Shown one piece after another: positions 14,963 to 23,782 of a DNA stretch of 29,118 bases. Location: positions 1 to 29,118 of the forward strand of contig CAZCPY010000026.1 in NCBI GenBank assembly GCA_964499865.1, in the 5' to 3' direction. The notes below the pieces were generated by a model, which had not been told where the DNA came from, did not search any database, and saw only the letters and a program-made list of their open reading frames with translations. Position numbers and translations under genes: made by a program. The stretch is from JANOGU01 sp964499865. GTDB taxonomy: Bacteria > Pseudomonadota > Alphaproteobacteria > Rhodobacterales > Rhodobacteraceae. Within the stretch, counting starts at the first letter, position 1, and every line of letters begins with the position of its first letter.

Positions 14963-15631
14963 ATGACGCTGAACCTCAAGGCCGTGAACGTGGCCACCAT
15001 GCCTTCGCCCGCCGACCTCATCTTCGAGGCGCTGCGCGAGGCCATCGTCGAGGGGCGGCTCAAGGACGGCGATACGCTGCGGCAGGACCAGATCGCCGGC
15101 ATGTTCAACGTCAGCCGCATCCCGGTGCGCGAGGCGCTGGCGCGGCTGGAGGAGCAGGGGCTCGTCTCCACCCGGCGGCACAAGGGGGCGGTGGTCTCGT
15201 CGCTGTCGCTGACCGAAATCGCCGAGATGTTCGAGTTCCGCGCGCTGGTGGAAGGCGAGGCGATCCGGCTGTCGGTGCAGCGGATTTCCGACGCCACGCT
15301 GGCCGAGGCCGAAGCCTGCTGCCGCGCCTTCGAGGACGAACCCGACAGCGCGCAATGGGGCCGGCTGAACCGGCTGTTCCACTATTCGCTCTACCGCGAC
15401 TGCGGACGGCCCTACTACCTCGGCATCGTGTCCAAGGCGCTGGACCAGATCTCGCGCTATCTGCGGGCGCAACTGGTTCTGACGCATGGCCGCGACCGCG
15501 CGCGGGTCGAACACCGGGCGATCCTCGGGGCGGCAATCCGGCGCGACGCCGACCGGGCCGCCGACCTGACGCGGACCCATATCCTGGGGGCCGGCCAGTC
15601 CCTGATCAAGGTGCTGCAGGCACAGCGGTAG
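14963..15631 (+). CDS. GntR-family regulator with FCD ligand domain
   Basis: A 222-aa transcription factor. The winged helix is at about residues 15-75 (PADLIFEALREAIVEGRL, then FNVSRIPVREALARLEEQG). The FCD domain follows, with candidate metal/ligand histidines in FHYSLYRD, VEHRAIL and THILG. It is divergent from the amino-acid transport operon and probably represses it until the substrate or a catabolite binds. I chose ATG 14963 as the last methionine before the conserved part. An upstream ATG at 14861 would start inside the promoter/operator and is less likely. No good ribosome-binding site is visible. Confidence 0.85.
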   Translation: MTLNLKAVNVATMPSPADLIFEALREAIVEGRLKDGDTLRQDQIAGMFNVSRIPVREALARLEEQGLVSTRRHKGAVVSSLSLTEIAEMFEFRALVEGEAIRLSVQRISDATLAEAEACCRAFEDEPDSAQWGRLNRLFHYSLYRDCGRPYYLGIVSKALDQISRYLRAQLVLTHGRDRARVEHRAILGAAIRRDADRAADLTRTHILGAGQSLIKVLQAQR

Positions 15632-16368
15632 GGCCCGGGCAGCCTATGCGGGCGGCGTCGGCAGGAAAGGGTCCGGGCGGTGCAGGCGCCGATGTCGCGC
15701 CGCGCGTCGGGCGGTCGGCCCGAAACGGCCGGCGGGGTCGCGGCCGGTCGCCAGGGGCCGCGCCGGTTCCCGGGTGCCGGTCGTCCCGTCGCCGGCTGGT
15801 GTCCGGGGTGCCGGATCGAGGACAGGTCTGGCGATGTCATCGGCCACGCCATCTTCATCCGGCCCTGCGTCCGGATCAGGCGGCAGGGATGGCCCGTCAT
15901 GCCGACCAGACCATCGCCGCCGTTCTGCCGGTCCACCTCCGCGATCCGCGCGGCCCATGGCGGCGCGGAACGAACGAGAACACCGGCGGCCTGCCGCGCC
16001 CATGGTTTCCGAACGGCACTGATGCCAGCCTGCACGGACCTGATGATCCCGGGGCGGCGGCGGCCGGCGCTCGGGAGGCGCCGGCCGCTTGCCGACCCGG
16101 TCGCTCGGGGTCTGCGGCGCGCATCCGGTCTTCCACGGGATCGCCGCCACCGCCCGCCCGCGCGGTCCAGGCTGGCCGTTCGGCATCCCGCCTGAACCCG
16201 TGGCGTGGCGCGGGCCGCCTCATTGTCCGGCACCGGCTGCGCGGCCCGTTCGCGCAACCGGCAGGGAAAACCTGCCCGTCGTCCCGCTCGCGACGTTGCC
16301 TCCCGCGCAGGGGTCGGCGCCTCCGGCAAGCCCGGCGCGGTTCATGTGCCGCAGGGGTGCAATCTGCC
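15632..16368. other. Long intergenic stretch with no recognisable gene
   Basis: About 740 bp between the GntR gene and the convergent ArgE-like gene. Several frames are open on both strands, but they are rich in Arg/Pro/Gly and show no family motif that I recognise. It may be eroded coding DNA. I see no tRNA-like structure, insertion-sequence end or tandem repeat. Confidence 0.5.
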
Positions 16369-17520
16369 TCAGGCGGTCAGGCTGTCGACCAGGGCGGCCA
16401 GCATGGCGCGGGCGCGGGCAAGTTCGCTGCGGTCGATGAATTCGTCGGGCGTGTGGCCCTGCGCCATGCTTCCGGGGCCGCAGACGACGGTGGGCAGGCC
16501 GAGGCGGGTGGCGAAGAGGCCGCCTTCGGTGCCGAAGGGCACCTTGCCGGGGGGCGCGTTGTCGCCGGTCAGCGCGCGCAGGCGGGCGACGACCGGGGCG
16601 TCGGGGGCGGTGGACAGGCCCGGGTAGTCCCACAGCCGCTCGGTCACCAGTGCCGCCTCGGGGAAGGCCGCTCGGTGGGGCGCGAGGATCGCCTGCGCCG
16701 CGGCCGCCAGCCGCGCCAGCCGCGCCTCGGGCGGGTCGCCCGCCAGCGACCGGATTTCCCAGTCGATCGTGCAAGTGTCGGCCACCACGTTGACCTGCAC
16801 GCCCCCGCTGATGCGGCCCGCGTGCAGGGTCGAGCAGGCGACCTCGTAGTCGGCATCGAAAGGCCCCTCGGCCAGGGCGCGGGCCTGCTCGGTGCGGATC
16901 GCGCCCACCATCTCGACCGCGAGGTGGATGGCGTTCAGCGTCAGCGGCGCGCAGGCCGAATGCAGCGCGCGGCCCCGCGCCACGGTGCGCAGCGCGACCT
17001 TGCCCTTGTGGCCGGTGACCGCGCGCATCGAGGTGGGCTCGCCCACCAGGCACCAGTCCGGGCGCGGCAGGGTCGCGGCGATATGGTCGATGAGCGACCC
17101 CACGCCGCGGCAGCCCACCTCTTCGTCATGGCTGAGCGCGAGCAGCATCGGCCGCCGGAGCGGCCGCCCGGCGGCGCCGATCGCCGCCTCGATAGCGCAG
17201 GCGACGAAGCCCTTCATGTCGGTCGTGCCGCGGCCGAAAAGCCGCGTGCCGTCTTCGGTCAGCCGGAAGGGATCGCGCGTCCAGGCCTGGCCTTCCACCG
17301 GCACCACGTCGACATGGCCCGAGACGACCACGCCGGAGACGTCGCGCGGGCCGATCACCGCCAGCAGGTTCGCCTTCTGTCCGGTGGCGTCGGGGATCAT
17401 CTCGCAGGCGATGCCCAGGGGCTCGAGCAGGCTGCGGACATAGTCCAGAAGCGGCAGGTTGGTCCTGTGGCTGACCGTGTCGAAGGCGATCAGGCGGGAC
17501 AGGATGGTCAGGTGGTCCAT
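16369..17520 (-). CDS. M20-family deacetylase, acetylornithine deacetylase (ArgE)-like
   Basis: A 383-aa cytoplasmic metallohydrolase. Metal and catalytic residues are in place: H69 and D71 (SGHVDVVP), D101 (GRGTTDMKG), E133 and E134 (SHDEEVG), and a late histidine in QGHTPDEF. The dimerisation domain begins near VTGHKGKVAL. It matches ArgE-type N-acetylornithine deacetylases in length and motifs. It lies at the end of a kynureninase operon, 94 bp after the isomerase-like gene, so its real substrate might be an N-acyl compound of tryptophan catabolism. That is inference; arginine biosynthesis is the default annotation. Confidence 0.85.
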   Translation of the reverse strand: MDHLTILSRLIAFDTVSHRTNLPLLDYVRSLLEPLGIACEMIPDATGQKANLLAVIGPRDVSGVVVSGHVDVVPVEGQAWTRDPFRLTEDGTRLFGRGTTDMKGFVACAIEAAIGAAGRPLRRPMLLALSHDEEVGCRGVGSLIDHIAATLPRPDWCLVGEPTSMRAVTGHKGKVALRTVARGRALHSACAPLTLNAIHLAVEMVGAIRTEQARALAEGPFDADYEVACSTLHAGRISGGVQVNVVADTCTIDWEIRSLAGDPPEARLARLAAAAQAILAPHRAAFPEAALVTERLWDYPGLSTAPDAPVVARLRALTGDNAPPGKVPFGTEGGLFATRLGLPTVVCGPGSMAQGHTPDEFIDRSELARARAMLAALVDSLTA

Positions 17521-17546
17521 GAGGTCCTCCGGGCTCTGCCGTTGCA

Positions 17547-17569
17547 GCGGGGGGTTTCACACCCCCCGC
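17547..17569. repeat. Short palindrome in a C-rich intergenic element
   Basis: GCGGGGGGT (17547-17555) and ACCCCCCGC (17561-17569) pair perfectly around TTCAC. The adjacent CACCCCCCGTGGGATACTTG resembles a common intergenic element of Rhodobacteraceae. It separates the isomerase-like and ArgE-like genes within the operon. No T-tract follows on either strand. Confidence 0.5.
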
Positions 17570-17614
17570 ACCCCCCGTGGGATACTTGGGATCGGAAGAT
17601 GGAGTGGCAAGCGG

Positions 17615-18430
17615 CTATTGCGCGAGGCCAAGCGCGGCCAGATGCGCCGCCCCGCGGCGCACGTTCCTTTCGTCGTTCACCTCGAGGATCAGGCGCGGCA
17701 TCTTCGGCAGCCGCCCCAGCGCCGCGAAGATCGCACGCCAGGGCAGCACGCCTTCGCCCGGGTGCCAGTGGCGGTCGGCAAAGCCGTCGGTGTCCTGCAG
17801 GTGGACGTGGTGCAGCCGTTTCCCCGCCGTCTGGATGAAGATGTCGACCGGCGGCGCGCCGGTCAGGCAATGGGCGTAATGCGCGTGGCCGGTGTCGAGC
17901 GAGACCTGCACGTTCGGGCTGTTCAGCGCCTCGGCAAGGCGGACGCGGGCCGCGGGGTCGATGTCCTCGCAGTTCTCGATCACCAGCGTCACGCCAAGGT
18001 CCTCGGCGCGCTTGACGACCGGACCCATCACGAAGCGGGTCTTCTCGACCTGCAGGAAGGCCTGCACCGGCTCGGCCTGGTGGTTGGTGTGGTCCCAGGC
18101 GGTGGTCGGGGAGTGGATCACCATCTGGTCGGCCCCCAGCGCCTCGCAGGCGGCCAGGCACCTCAGCATGCGCGACTGGATCACCGCGGCGATGCCGGGA
18201 TCGGCGCAGTCGATCTGGAAGCCGACGAAGGGGCCATGCAGCCCCAGCCGCCCGGTATGGCCGTCGAGCAGCCGGCGGGCGCGGTCAAGCGCCGGGCCCA
18301 TGTCGCCGTCCAGCACCTGGGCGAGGCAGAAGCTTTGCAGTTCCACGTCGCGCGGGGCGTCAAGGATGAAGTCGCGGTTATGCGACAGCATGTCGAGCGT
18401 CAGCGCGGCGCCGAGGACGGGCAGGGTCAT
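17615..18430 (-). CDS. TIM-barrel sugar phosphate isomerase/epimerase-like protein
   Basis: A 271-aa protein of the xylose-isomerase-like TIM-barrel / AP-endonuclease-2 superfamily. The metal-site pattern is visible: E (VIENCED), D and H (SLDTGHAHY), H (LHHVHLQDTDG) and a late E (LILEVND). Such proteins are isomerases, epimerases or dehydratases on small polar substrates. AGAGGT precedes ATG 18430. It starts 33 bp after the Rid gene and belongs to the kynureninase operon. The substrate cannot be named from sequence. Confidence 0.8.
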   Translation of the reverse strand: MTLPVLGAALTLDMLSHNRDFILDAPRDVELQSFCLAQVLDGDMGPALDRARRLLDGHTGRLGLHGPFVGFQIDCADPGIAAVIQSRMLRCLAACEALGADQMVIHSPTTAWDHTNHQAEPVQAFLQVEKTRFVMGPVVKRAEDLGVTLVIENCEDIDPAARVRLAEALNSPNVQVSLDTGHAHYAHCLTGAPPVDIFIQTAGKRLHHVHLQDTDGFADRHWHPGEGVLPWRAIFAALGRLPKMPRLILEVNDERNVRRGAAHLAALGLAQ

Positions 18431-18463
18431 GGGATACCTCTCCGGGGGCGGGCCTTTCCGGGT

Positions 18464-18856
18464 TCAGGCGGCGGCGATGGCATCGACCTCGCACAGAAGC
18501 GCCGGAGCGGCGAGGCCCGCGACGATCAGCAGCGTGGCCGCCGGGGGGGGCGCCAAACCCACCCAGGCGTCGCGGCGGGCGCGGTAGGTCTGCACCGCCT
18601 CGGGAGTGTTCTGCGTGAGGTAGACGGTGATCTTCATCAGGTCCTCACGCCCCATCCCGGCGGATTCCAGTGCGGCATCGACATTCGCCAGCGCCTGGTC
18701 AAGCTGCGCGGCAAGCCCTTCGGGCAGGGTGCCGTCGGGGCGCAGGCCGACCTGGCCGGAGATTTCCAGCCTGCGGGTGGTGTGTTCGGCCAGCGCGCAA
18801 TGGGTATAGCGGCTGGCCGGCCCTGGCAGGGTGTCAGGGTTCCAAAGGCGGATCAT
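18464..18856 (-). CDS. Rid-family protein lacking the conserved arginine
   Basis: A 130-aa protein of the RidA/YjgF/UK114 family: ISGQVGLRPDG near residue 33, then ALANVDAALESAGMGREDLMK and ITVYLTQ, ending in CEVDAIAA. True RidA deaminases have an arginine just before the last strand (VARLP in E. coli). Here the matching stretch reads VAGLAAP, with glycine in that place, which puts it among Rid groups not expected to hydrolyse 2-aminoacrylate. Its ATG overlaps the kynureninase stop as ATGA, so the two are co-translated. It may act on an intermediate of the kynurenine route. Confidence 0.85.
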   Translation of the reverse strand: MIRLWNPDTLPGPASRYTHCALAEHTTRRLEISGQVGLRPDGTLPEGLAAQLDQALANVDAALESAGMGREDLMKITVYLTQNTPEAVQTYRARRDAWVGLAPPPAATLLIVAGLAAPALLCEVDAIAAA

Positions 18857-20046
18857 GTGACGCGTCCCTTGCGGTAGAATTGTTCGTGTTTCCAGGTGCC
18901 TGTCGCCATGACTTCTGACAGCGTCTCAACCGCGCGGTCCACGTCCGCGGCGCCGATGAACAGCGGCGTGAAGCCGAAGCGCAGGATGTCGGGGGCGCGG
19001 AAGTCGCCGATCACGCCGCGGGCGATCAGCGCCTGCATGATGGCGTAGCCTTCGGGATGGCGGAACGACACCTGGCTGCCGCGGCGGTCGTGGTCGCGGG
19101 GGGTGGCGAGCGCCAGCGTGGGGCAGGCGGCCTCGACGCCGGCGATGAAGCGGTCGGTCAGGGCCAGCGAGGCGCGGCGCAGGGCCCCGAGGTCCACGCC
19201 GTCCCAGATGTCGAGCGCGGCCTCGAGCGCCGCCATCTGGAGCACCGGAGGGGTGCCGACGCGCATCCGCTCGATGCCGCGGCCGGGGCGGTAGCCGGGG
19301 TCGAAGGCGAAGGGGCTCTCGTGCCCCAGCCAGCCCGACAGGGCGGGGCGGGCGGTCTCGGCATGTTCGGGGGCGACGTAGATGAAGGCGGGGGCGCCGG
19401 GGCCCGCGTTGATGTACTTGTAGGTGCAGCCGACGGCGAAATCGGCGCCCTGCGCCGCCACCTGAACCGGCAGGGCGCCTGCGGAATGCGCGAGGTCCCA
19501 GATCGCCAGCGCCCCGCAGGCATGCGCCCGGGCGGTCAGCGCGGCCATGTCGTGGCGCCGGCCGGTGCGGTAGTCCACCTCGGTCACCAGGGTGGCGGCG
19601 ACGGTGTCGTCGATCGCGGCGAGCAGGTCCGCGGGCGGCACGGTGACCAGCTCGTAGCCCCGGCCCAGCGTGCGGCAGAGCCCTTCGGCCATGTAAAGAT
19701 CGGAGGGGAAGTTGCCGGTATCGCTGAGGATTTTGCGCCGGTCGGGGCGCAGCTCCAGCGCCGAGGCCAGCGCCTGGTAGACCTTGATCGACAGCGTGTC
19801 GCCCAGCACCACGGTGCCCGGGGCGGCGCCGATCAGCCGCCCGATGCGGTCGCCCAGCCGCGCCGGCTGGTCCATCCATCCGGCGCGGTTCCAGCCGGTG
19901 ATCAGCATGTCGCCCCACTCGGCGCTTACCGTGCGCGCGATGCGGCCGGCGGCGGACTTGGGGAGCGGCCCGAGCGAATTGCCGTCGAGGTAGGTGATCC
20001 CCTCGGGGATGTGGAAAAGCGCCCGCGTGGCGGCAAAGTCGGTCAT
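18853..20046 (-). CDS. kynU: Kynureninase
   Basis: A 397-aa PLP enzyme of fold type I that cleaves kynurenine (or 3-hydroxykynurenine) to anthranilate (or its hydroxy form) and alanine. Early YLDGNSLGPLP (residues 19-29), SDTGNFPSDLYMAEG, the PLP-aspartate region AIWDLAHSAG, and the lysine K210 in GCTYKYINAGPGAPAF are all characteristic. Length is normal. ATG 20046 has a strong purine-rich AAGGGGGG in front; an extension to 20094 has no support. It heads the operon kynU-rid-isomerase-deacetylase. No tryptophan dioxygenase or formamidase gene is in the window. Confidence 0.93.
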   Translation of the reverse strand: MTDFAATRALFHIPEGITYLDGNSLGPLPKSAAGRIARTVSAEWGDMLITGWNRAGWMDQPARLGDRIGRLIGAAPGTVVLGDTLSIKVYQALASALELRPDRRKILSDTGNFPSDLYMAEGLCRTLGRGYELVTVPPADLLAAIDDTVAATLVTEVDYRTGRRHDMAALTARAHACGALAIWDLAHSAGALPVQVAAQGADFAVGCTYKYINAGPGAPAFIYVAPEHAETARPALSGWLGHESPFAFDPGYRPGRGIERMRVGTPPVLQMAALEAALDIWDGVDLGALRRASLALTDRFIAGVEAACPTLALATPRDHDRRGSQVSFRHPEGYAIMQALIARGVIGDFRAPDILRFGFTPLFIGAADVDRAVETLSEVMATGTWKHEQFYRKGRVT

Positions 20047-20147
20047 CTGGCCCCCCCTTCCCCGACCTTGGGGATAGCCGGAAGGCCGCGGCAAATCCAG
20101 TGCTGCGGCGCTTGACCGGGCGGCGGCCGTCGCGGCAGGGTCGGGCG

Positions 20148-20606
20148 ATGGACAGCCGCAGCCCGCGCGCCCTGATCGACACGCCGCCGGTCTGGCTGGC
20201 CTGGGGCATCGCCCTGGCCTGGGCGCAGGCGCGGCTGTGGCCGGTCTGGCCCGCGCCGGGCTGGCTTGGCGCGGCGGGGCTTGTGGCCATTGCCGCGGGG
20301 CTTGCCCTGTTCGTTGCCGCCGCGCTGGCCTTCCGCCGCCACCGTACCTCGATCGTCCCGCGGGAAACCCCGCGGGCGCTGCTGACGACCGGGCCCTACG
20401 CGTTCAGCCGCAACCCGATCTATCTGGCCGATGCGCTGATCCTGGCGGGGCTGATCCTGCGCCTGGACCTCGCCGCGTTGCCCCTGGTCGCGGTCTTCGT
20501 CGCGCTGATCGGCGCGCGGTTCATCCGTGGCGAGGAGGACCTGTGCCGGGCCGCCTTCGGCGCCGCCTGGGACGCCTACGCCGCCCGCGTCCGCCGCTGG
20601 GTGTAG
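20148..20606 (+). CDS. Small membrane methyltransferase-like protein (ICMT/PEMT type)
   Basis: A 152-aa protein with about four hydrophobic segments (VWLAWGIALAWAQA, LGAAGLVAIAAGLALFVAAALAF split here, then LADALILAGLILRL and PLVAVFVALIGARF). The motif TTGPYAFSRNPIYLA and the late EEDLCRAAFG...WDAYAARVRRW pattern are those of isoprenylcysteine carboxyl methyltransferase / phospholipid methyltransferase-like proteins. The bacterial role is usually unknown. It is divergent from kynU and lies 77 bp before pntA on the same strand. I chose ATG 20148; an upstream frame to 20100 is possible. Confidence 0.8.
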   Translation: MDSRSPRALIDTPPVWLAWGIALAWAQARLWPVWPAPGWLGAAGLVAIAAGLALFVAAALAFRRHRTSIVPRETPRALLTTGPYAFSRNPIYLADALILAGLILRLDLAALPLVAVFVALIGARFIRGEEDLCRAAFGAAWDAYAARVRRWV

Positions 20607-20624
20607 GGGGCGGGCAGGTCGCGC

Positions 20625-20653
20625 TTGCGCAAGGAAATTGCGCAGGCTAAGGG
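20625..20653 (+). promoter_or_regulatory. Possible pntAB promoter
   Basis: TTGCGC (20625-20630), a 17-bp spacer and TAAGGG (20648-20653) lie 30 bp before the pntA start. The TTGCGCA word is repeated at 20638-20644. The hexamers match consensus only weakly. Confidence 0.25.
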
Positions 20654-20683
20654 GCAAACCGGGCTTCACGCGGGGGGCAGGCC

Positions 20684-22258
20684 ATGAAGATCGGCGCGCT
20701 GGCAGAGACCTTTGCAGGCGAGAACCGGGTGGCGATGACGCCCGATTCGGCGCTTGCCATCCAGAAGCTGGGGCATGAGTGCCTGGTCGAGGCCGGGGCC
20801 GGGCTGAAGGCAGGCTTCACCGATGCCGCCTATGCCGCGGCCGGGGTCACGGTGCTGCCCGATGCCGCCGCGGTGCTGGCTGCCGCCGAGGTGGTGGTGC
20901 GCGTGCGGGGGCCCGAGAAGGCCGAGGCGGAGCGCCTGCGCAAGGGGCAGACGCTGATCAGCTTCTTCTGGCCCGCGCAGAACCCGGACCTGCTGGAAAC
21001 CGCCCGCGCGCAGGGCGCGACGGTGGTCGCGATGGACATGGTGCCGCGCATCAGCCGGGCGCAGAAGATGGACGCGCTGTCGTCGATGGCGAACCTTGCG
21101 GGCTACCGCGCGGTGATCGAGGCGGCGAACAGCTTCCCGCGGTTCTTCACCGGCCAGGTGACGGCCGCAGGCAAGGTGCCGCCGGCCAAGGTGCTGGTGG
21201 TCGGCGCGGGCGTGGCGGGGCTGGCGGCCATCGGCGCCTCGGTGTCGCTCGGCGCGATCACCTACGCCTTCGACGTGCGCCCCGAGGTGGCCGAGCAGAT
21301 CACCTCGATGGGCGCCGAGTTCGTCTACCTCGACTTTGCCGAAACGGCGCAGGACGGCGCCGCGACGGGGGGCTATGCCGCACCTTCGTCCCCCGAGTTC
21401 CGCGAGGCGCAGCTGAAGAAGTTCCGCGAGCTGGCGCCCGAGGTCGACATCGTCATCACCACCGCCCTGATCCCCGGCCGACCGGCGCCGAAGCTCTGGA
21501 CCGAGGACATGGTGCGCGCGATGAAGCGCGGGTCGGTGATCGTGGATCTGGCGGCCGAGCGCGGCGGCAACTGCGACCTGACGGTGCCGGACCAGAAGAT
21601 CGTGACCGAGGGCGGCGTCACCATCCTCGGCTACAGCGACTTCCCGAGCCGGATGGCGACCCAGGCGTCGAGCCTTTATGCCAACAACATCCGGCACATG
21701 CTGACCGATCTTACGCCTCGGAAGGACGGCGTGATCGACCACAACATGGGCGATGACGTGATCCGGGGCGCCACGGTCGCGCATCAGGGCGAGATCACCT
21801 GGCCGCCGCCGCCGCCCAGGGTCGCCGCGATTGCCGCGGCGAGGCCGAAGGAGAAGGCGCGCGACCTGACGCCCGCCGAGATCCGCGCCAGCGAGGTCGC
21901 GGCGTTCCGCGCGCAGACGCGCCAGCAGGTCGGCCTGATCGCGGGCGGCGGCGCGCTGATCCTGCTTGCGGGCCTGTTCGCGCCCGCGGCCTTCATGGGC
22001 AACCTCGTCGTCTTCGTGCTGGCGGTCTTCATCGGGTTCCAGGTGATCTGGAACGTCAGCCATTCCCTGCACACGCCGCTGATGGCGGTGACGAACGCGA
22101 TCTCGTCGATCATCATCCTCGGGGCGCTGATGCAGATCGGCTCGGGGTCGTTCGTCGTGATCCTGCTGGCGGCGCTGGCGGTGTTCATGGCGGGCATCAA
22201 CATCTTTGGCGGTTTCATGGTGACGCGCCGGATGCTCGCCATGTTCCAGAAGTCGTAA
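20684..22258 (+). CDS. pntA: NAD(P) transhydrogenase alpha subunit
   Basis: A 524-aa subunit of the proton-translocating transhydrogenase of the inner membrane, which uses the proton gradient to reduce NADP+ with NADH. The N-terminal domain I has RAQKMDALSSMANLAGYRA (about 125-143) and the NAD-binding VVGAGVAGLAAIG (from 172). After a proline-rich linker (about residue 370) come about four membrane spans, ending in ARRMLAM-like RRMLAMFQKS. It is the full-length, fused alpha form, as in E. coli, not the split form of Rhodospirillum. pntB follows after 10 bp. Confidence 0.96.
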   Translation: MKIGALAETFAGENRVAMTPDSALAIQKLGHECLVEAGAGLKAGFTDAAYAAAGVTVLPDAAAVLAAAEVVVRVRGPEKAEAERLRKGQTLISFFWPAQNPDLLETARAQGATVVAMDMVPRISRAQKMDALSSMANLAGYRAVIEAANSFPRFFTGQVTAAGKVPPAKVLVVGAGVAGLAAIGASVSLGAITYAFDVRPEVAEQITSMGAEFVYLDFAETAQDGAATGGYAAPSSPEFREAQLKKFRELAPEVDIVITTALIPGRPAPKLWTEDMVRAMKRGSVIVDLAAERGGNCDLTVPDQKIVTEGGVTILGYSDFPSRMATQASSLYANNIRHMLTDLTPRKDGVIDHNMGDDVIRGATVAHQGEITWPPPPPRVAAIAAARPKEKARDLTPAEIRASEVAAFRAQTRQQVGLIAGGGALILLAGLFAPAAFMGNLVVFVLAVFIGFQVIWNVSHSLHTPLMAVTNAISSIIILGALMQIGSGSFVVILLAALAVFMAGINIFGGFMVTRRMLAMFQKS

Positions 22259-22268
22259 GGGGGCCGCG

Positions 22269-23741
22269 ATGGAATACGGGTTCACCACCGCGGCTTATGT
22301 CGTCGCCGCCGTCCTGTTCATCCTGTCGCTGGGCGGGCTTTCGGGGCAGGAAAGCGCCAAGCGCGCGGTCTGGTACGGGATCGCCGGCATGGGGCTGGCG
22401 GTTGCCGCCACGCTGGCCGGGCCGGGCTACGGCAACTGGCTGGTGTCGCTGGTCATGATCGCGGGCGGCGGCGCCATCGGCTGGGCCGTGGCGAAGCGCG
22501 TGCAGATGACGGAAATGCCGCAGCTTGTGGCGGCGATGCATTCGCTGGTGGGCCTCGCCGCCGTCTTCATCGGCTTCAACGCCGAGATCGAGATGGCACG
22601 GATCGCCGCGCTTCAGGCGGCGGGCGATGCCGGGGGGCTGGCGGCGCTGGCCGGCTTTGCGGCCACCGTTGCCAAGAAGTCCGCGGCCGAGATCAACGTG
22701 CTGCGGGTCGAGGTCTACCTCGGCGTCTTCATCGGCGCGATCACCTTCACCGGGTCGGTCATCGCCTTCCTGAAGCTCGCGGGCGCGGTCACCGTCGGCG
22801 GGCGCACCATCGCGGTCGAGACCAGGGCCAAGCAATTGCCGGGCGGGCACCTGCTGAACGCGGGTGCCGCGCTGCTGTCGCTGGTGCTGCTGGTGGCCTA
22901 CATGCAGGGCGCGGGGTCCTGGACCCTGGTCCTGATGACGCTTCTGGCGTTCTTCATCGGCTACCACCTGATCATGGGCATCGGCGGCGCCGACATGCCG
23001 GTCGTGGTGTCGATGCTGAACAGCTATTCCGGCTGGGCGGCGGCGGCGATCGGGTTTTCGCTGTCGAATGACCTCTTGATCGTGGTCGGCGCGCTGGTCG
23101 GATCCTCCGGCGCGATCCTGAGCTACATCATGTGCAAGGCGATGAACCGGTCGTTCATCTCGGTCATCCTGGGCGGCTTCGGCAATACCTCGGGGCCGCA
23201 GATGGAGGTGACGGGCGAGCAGATCGCCATCGACGCCGAGGGCGTGGCGGCGGCGCTGAACGATGCCGACAGCGTCATCATCATCCCGGGCTACGGCATG
23301 GCGGTGGCGCAGGCGCAGCAGTCGGTGTCCGAACTGACCCGCAAGCTGCGGGCGCGCGGCAAGACGGTGCGCTTTGCCATCCATCCGGTCGCGGGGCGTC
23401 TGCCGGGGCACATGAACGTGCTTCTGGCCGAGGCCAAGGTGCCCTACGACATCGTGCTGGAGATGGACGAGATCAACGCCGACTTCCCCGAAACGGATGT
23501 CGCCATCGTCATCGGCTCGAACGACATCGTGAACCCCGCGGCGCAGGAGGACCCGAATTCCCCGATCGCCGGGATGCCGGTGCTGGAGTGCTGGAAGGCC
23601 AAGCAGGTCTTCGTGTCCAAGCGCGGCCAGGGCACGGGCTATTCGGGGATCGAGAACCCGCTGTTCTACAAGGAGAACACGCGGATGTTCTACGGCGACG
23701 CCAAGAAGTCGCTGGATGCGCTCCTGCCGATGATCGCCTGA
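22269..23741 (+). CDS. pntB: NAD(P) transhydrogenase beta subunit
   Basis: A 490-aa partner of PntA. The N-terminal two-thirds is membrane-embedded with many spans; the C-terminal domain III binds NADP(H), with IIPGYGMAVAQAQ and HPVAGRLPGHMNVLLAEA as its characteristic segments, followed by VIGSNDIVNPAA. AAGGGGG precedes the ATG. Slightly longer than the E. coli protein. It ends facing the convergent periplasmic-sensor-like gene, with a G/C-rich repeat in between. Confidence 0.96.
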   Translation: MEYGFTTAAYVVAAVLFILSLGGLSGQESAKRAVWYGIAGMGLAVAATLAGPGYGNWLVSLVMIAGGGAIGWAVAKRVQMTEMPQLVAAMHSLVGLAAVFIGFNAEIEMARIAALQAAGDAGGLAALAGFAATVAKKSAAEINVLRVEVYLGVFIGAITFTGSVIAFLKLAGAVTVGGRTIAVETRAKQLPGGHLLNAGAALLSLVLLVAYMQGAGSWTLVLMTLLAFFIGYHLIMGIGGADMPVVVSMLNSYSGWAAAAIGFSLSNDLLIVVGALVGSSGAILSYIMCKAMNRSFISVILGGFGNTSGPQMEVTGEQIAIDAEGVAAALNDADSVIIIPGYGMAVAQAQQSVSELTRKLRARGKTVRFAIHPVAGRLPGHMNVLLAEAKVPYDIVLEMDEINADFPETDVAIVIGSNDIVNPAAQEDPNSPIAGMPVLECWKAKQVFVSKRGQGTGYSGIENPLFYKENTRMFYGDAKKSLDALLPMIA

Positions 23742-23782
23742 GGCGCGGGCCGGGGCGATGTCCAGCCCTGCCGCGGCGGCGC

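Noticed and set aside
17547..17569. Palindrome as a Rho-independent terminator of the kynureninase operon
   Set aside because: No T-tract on either strand, and the ArgE-like gene continues in the same direction.
14878..17838. Very long plus-strand open frame of 986 codons
   Set aside because: It runs across the GntR gene, the intergenic stretch and antisense to the ArgE-like gene. It is an artefact of high G+C and is Arg/Gly/Pro-rich without domains.
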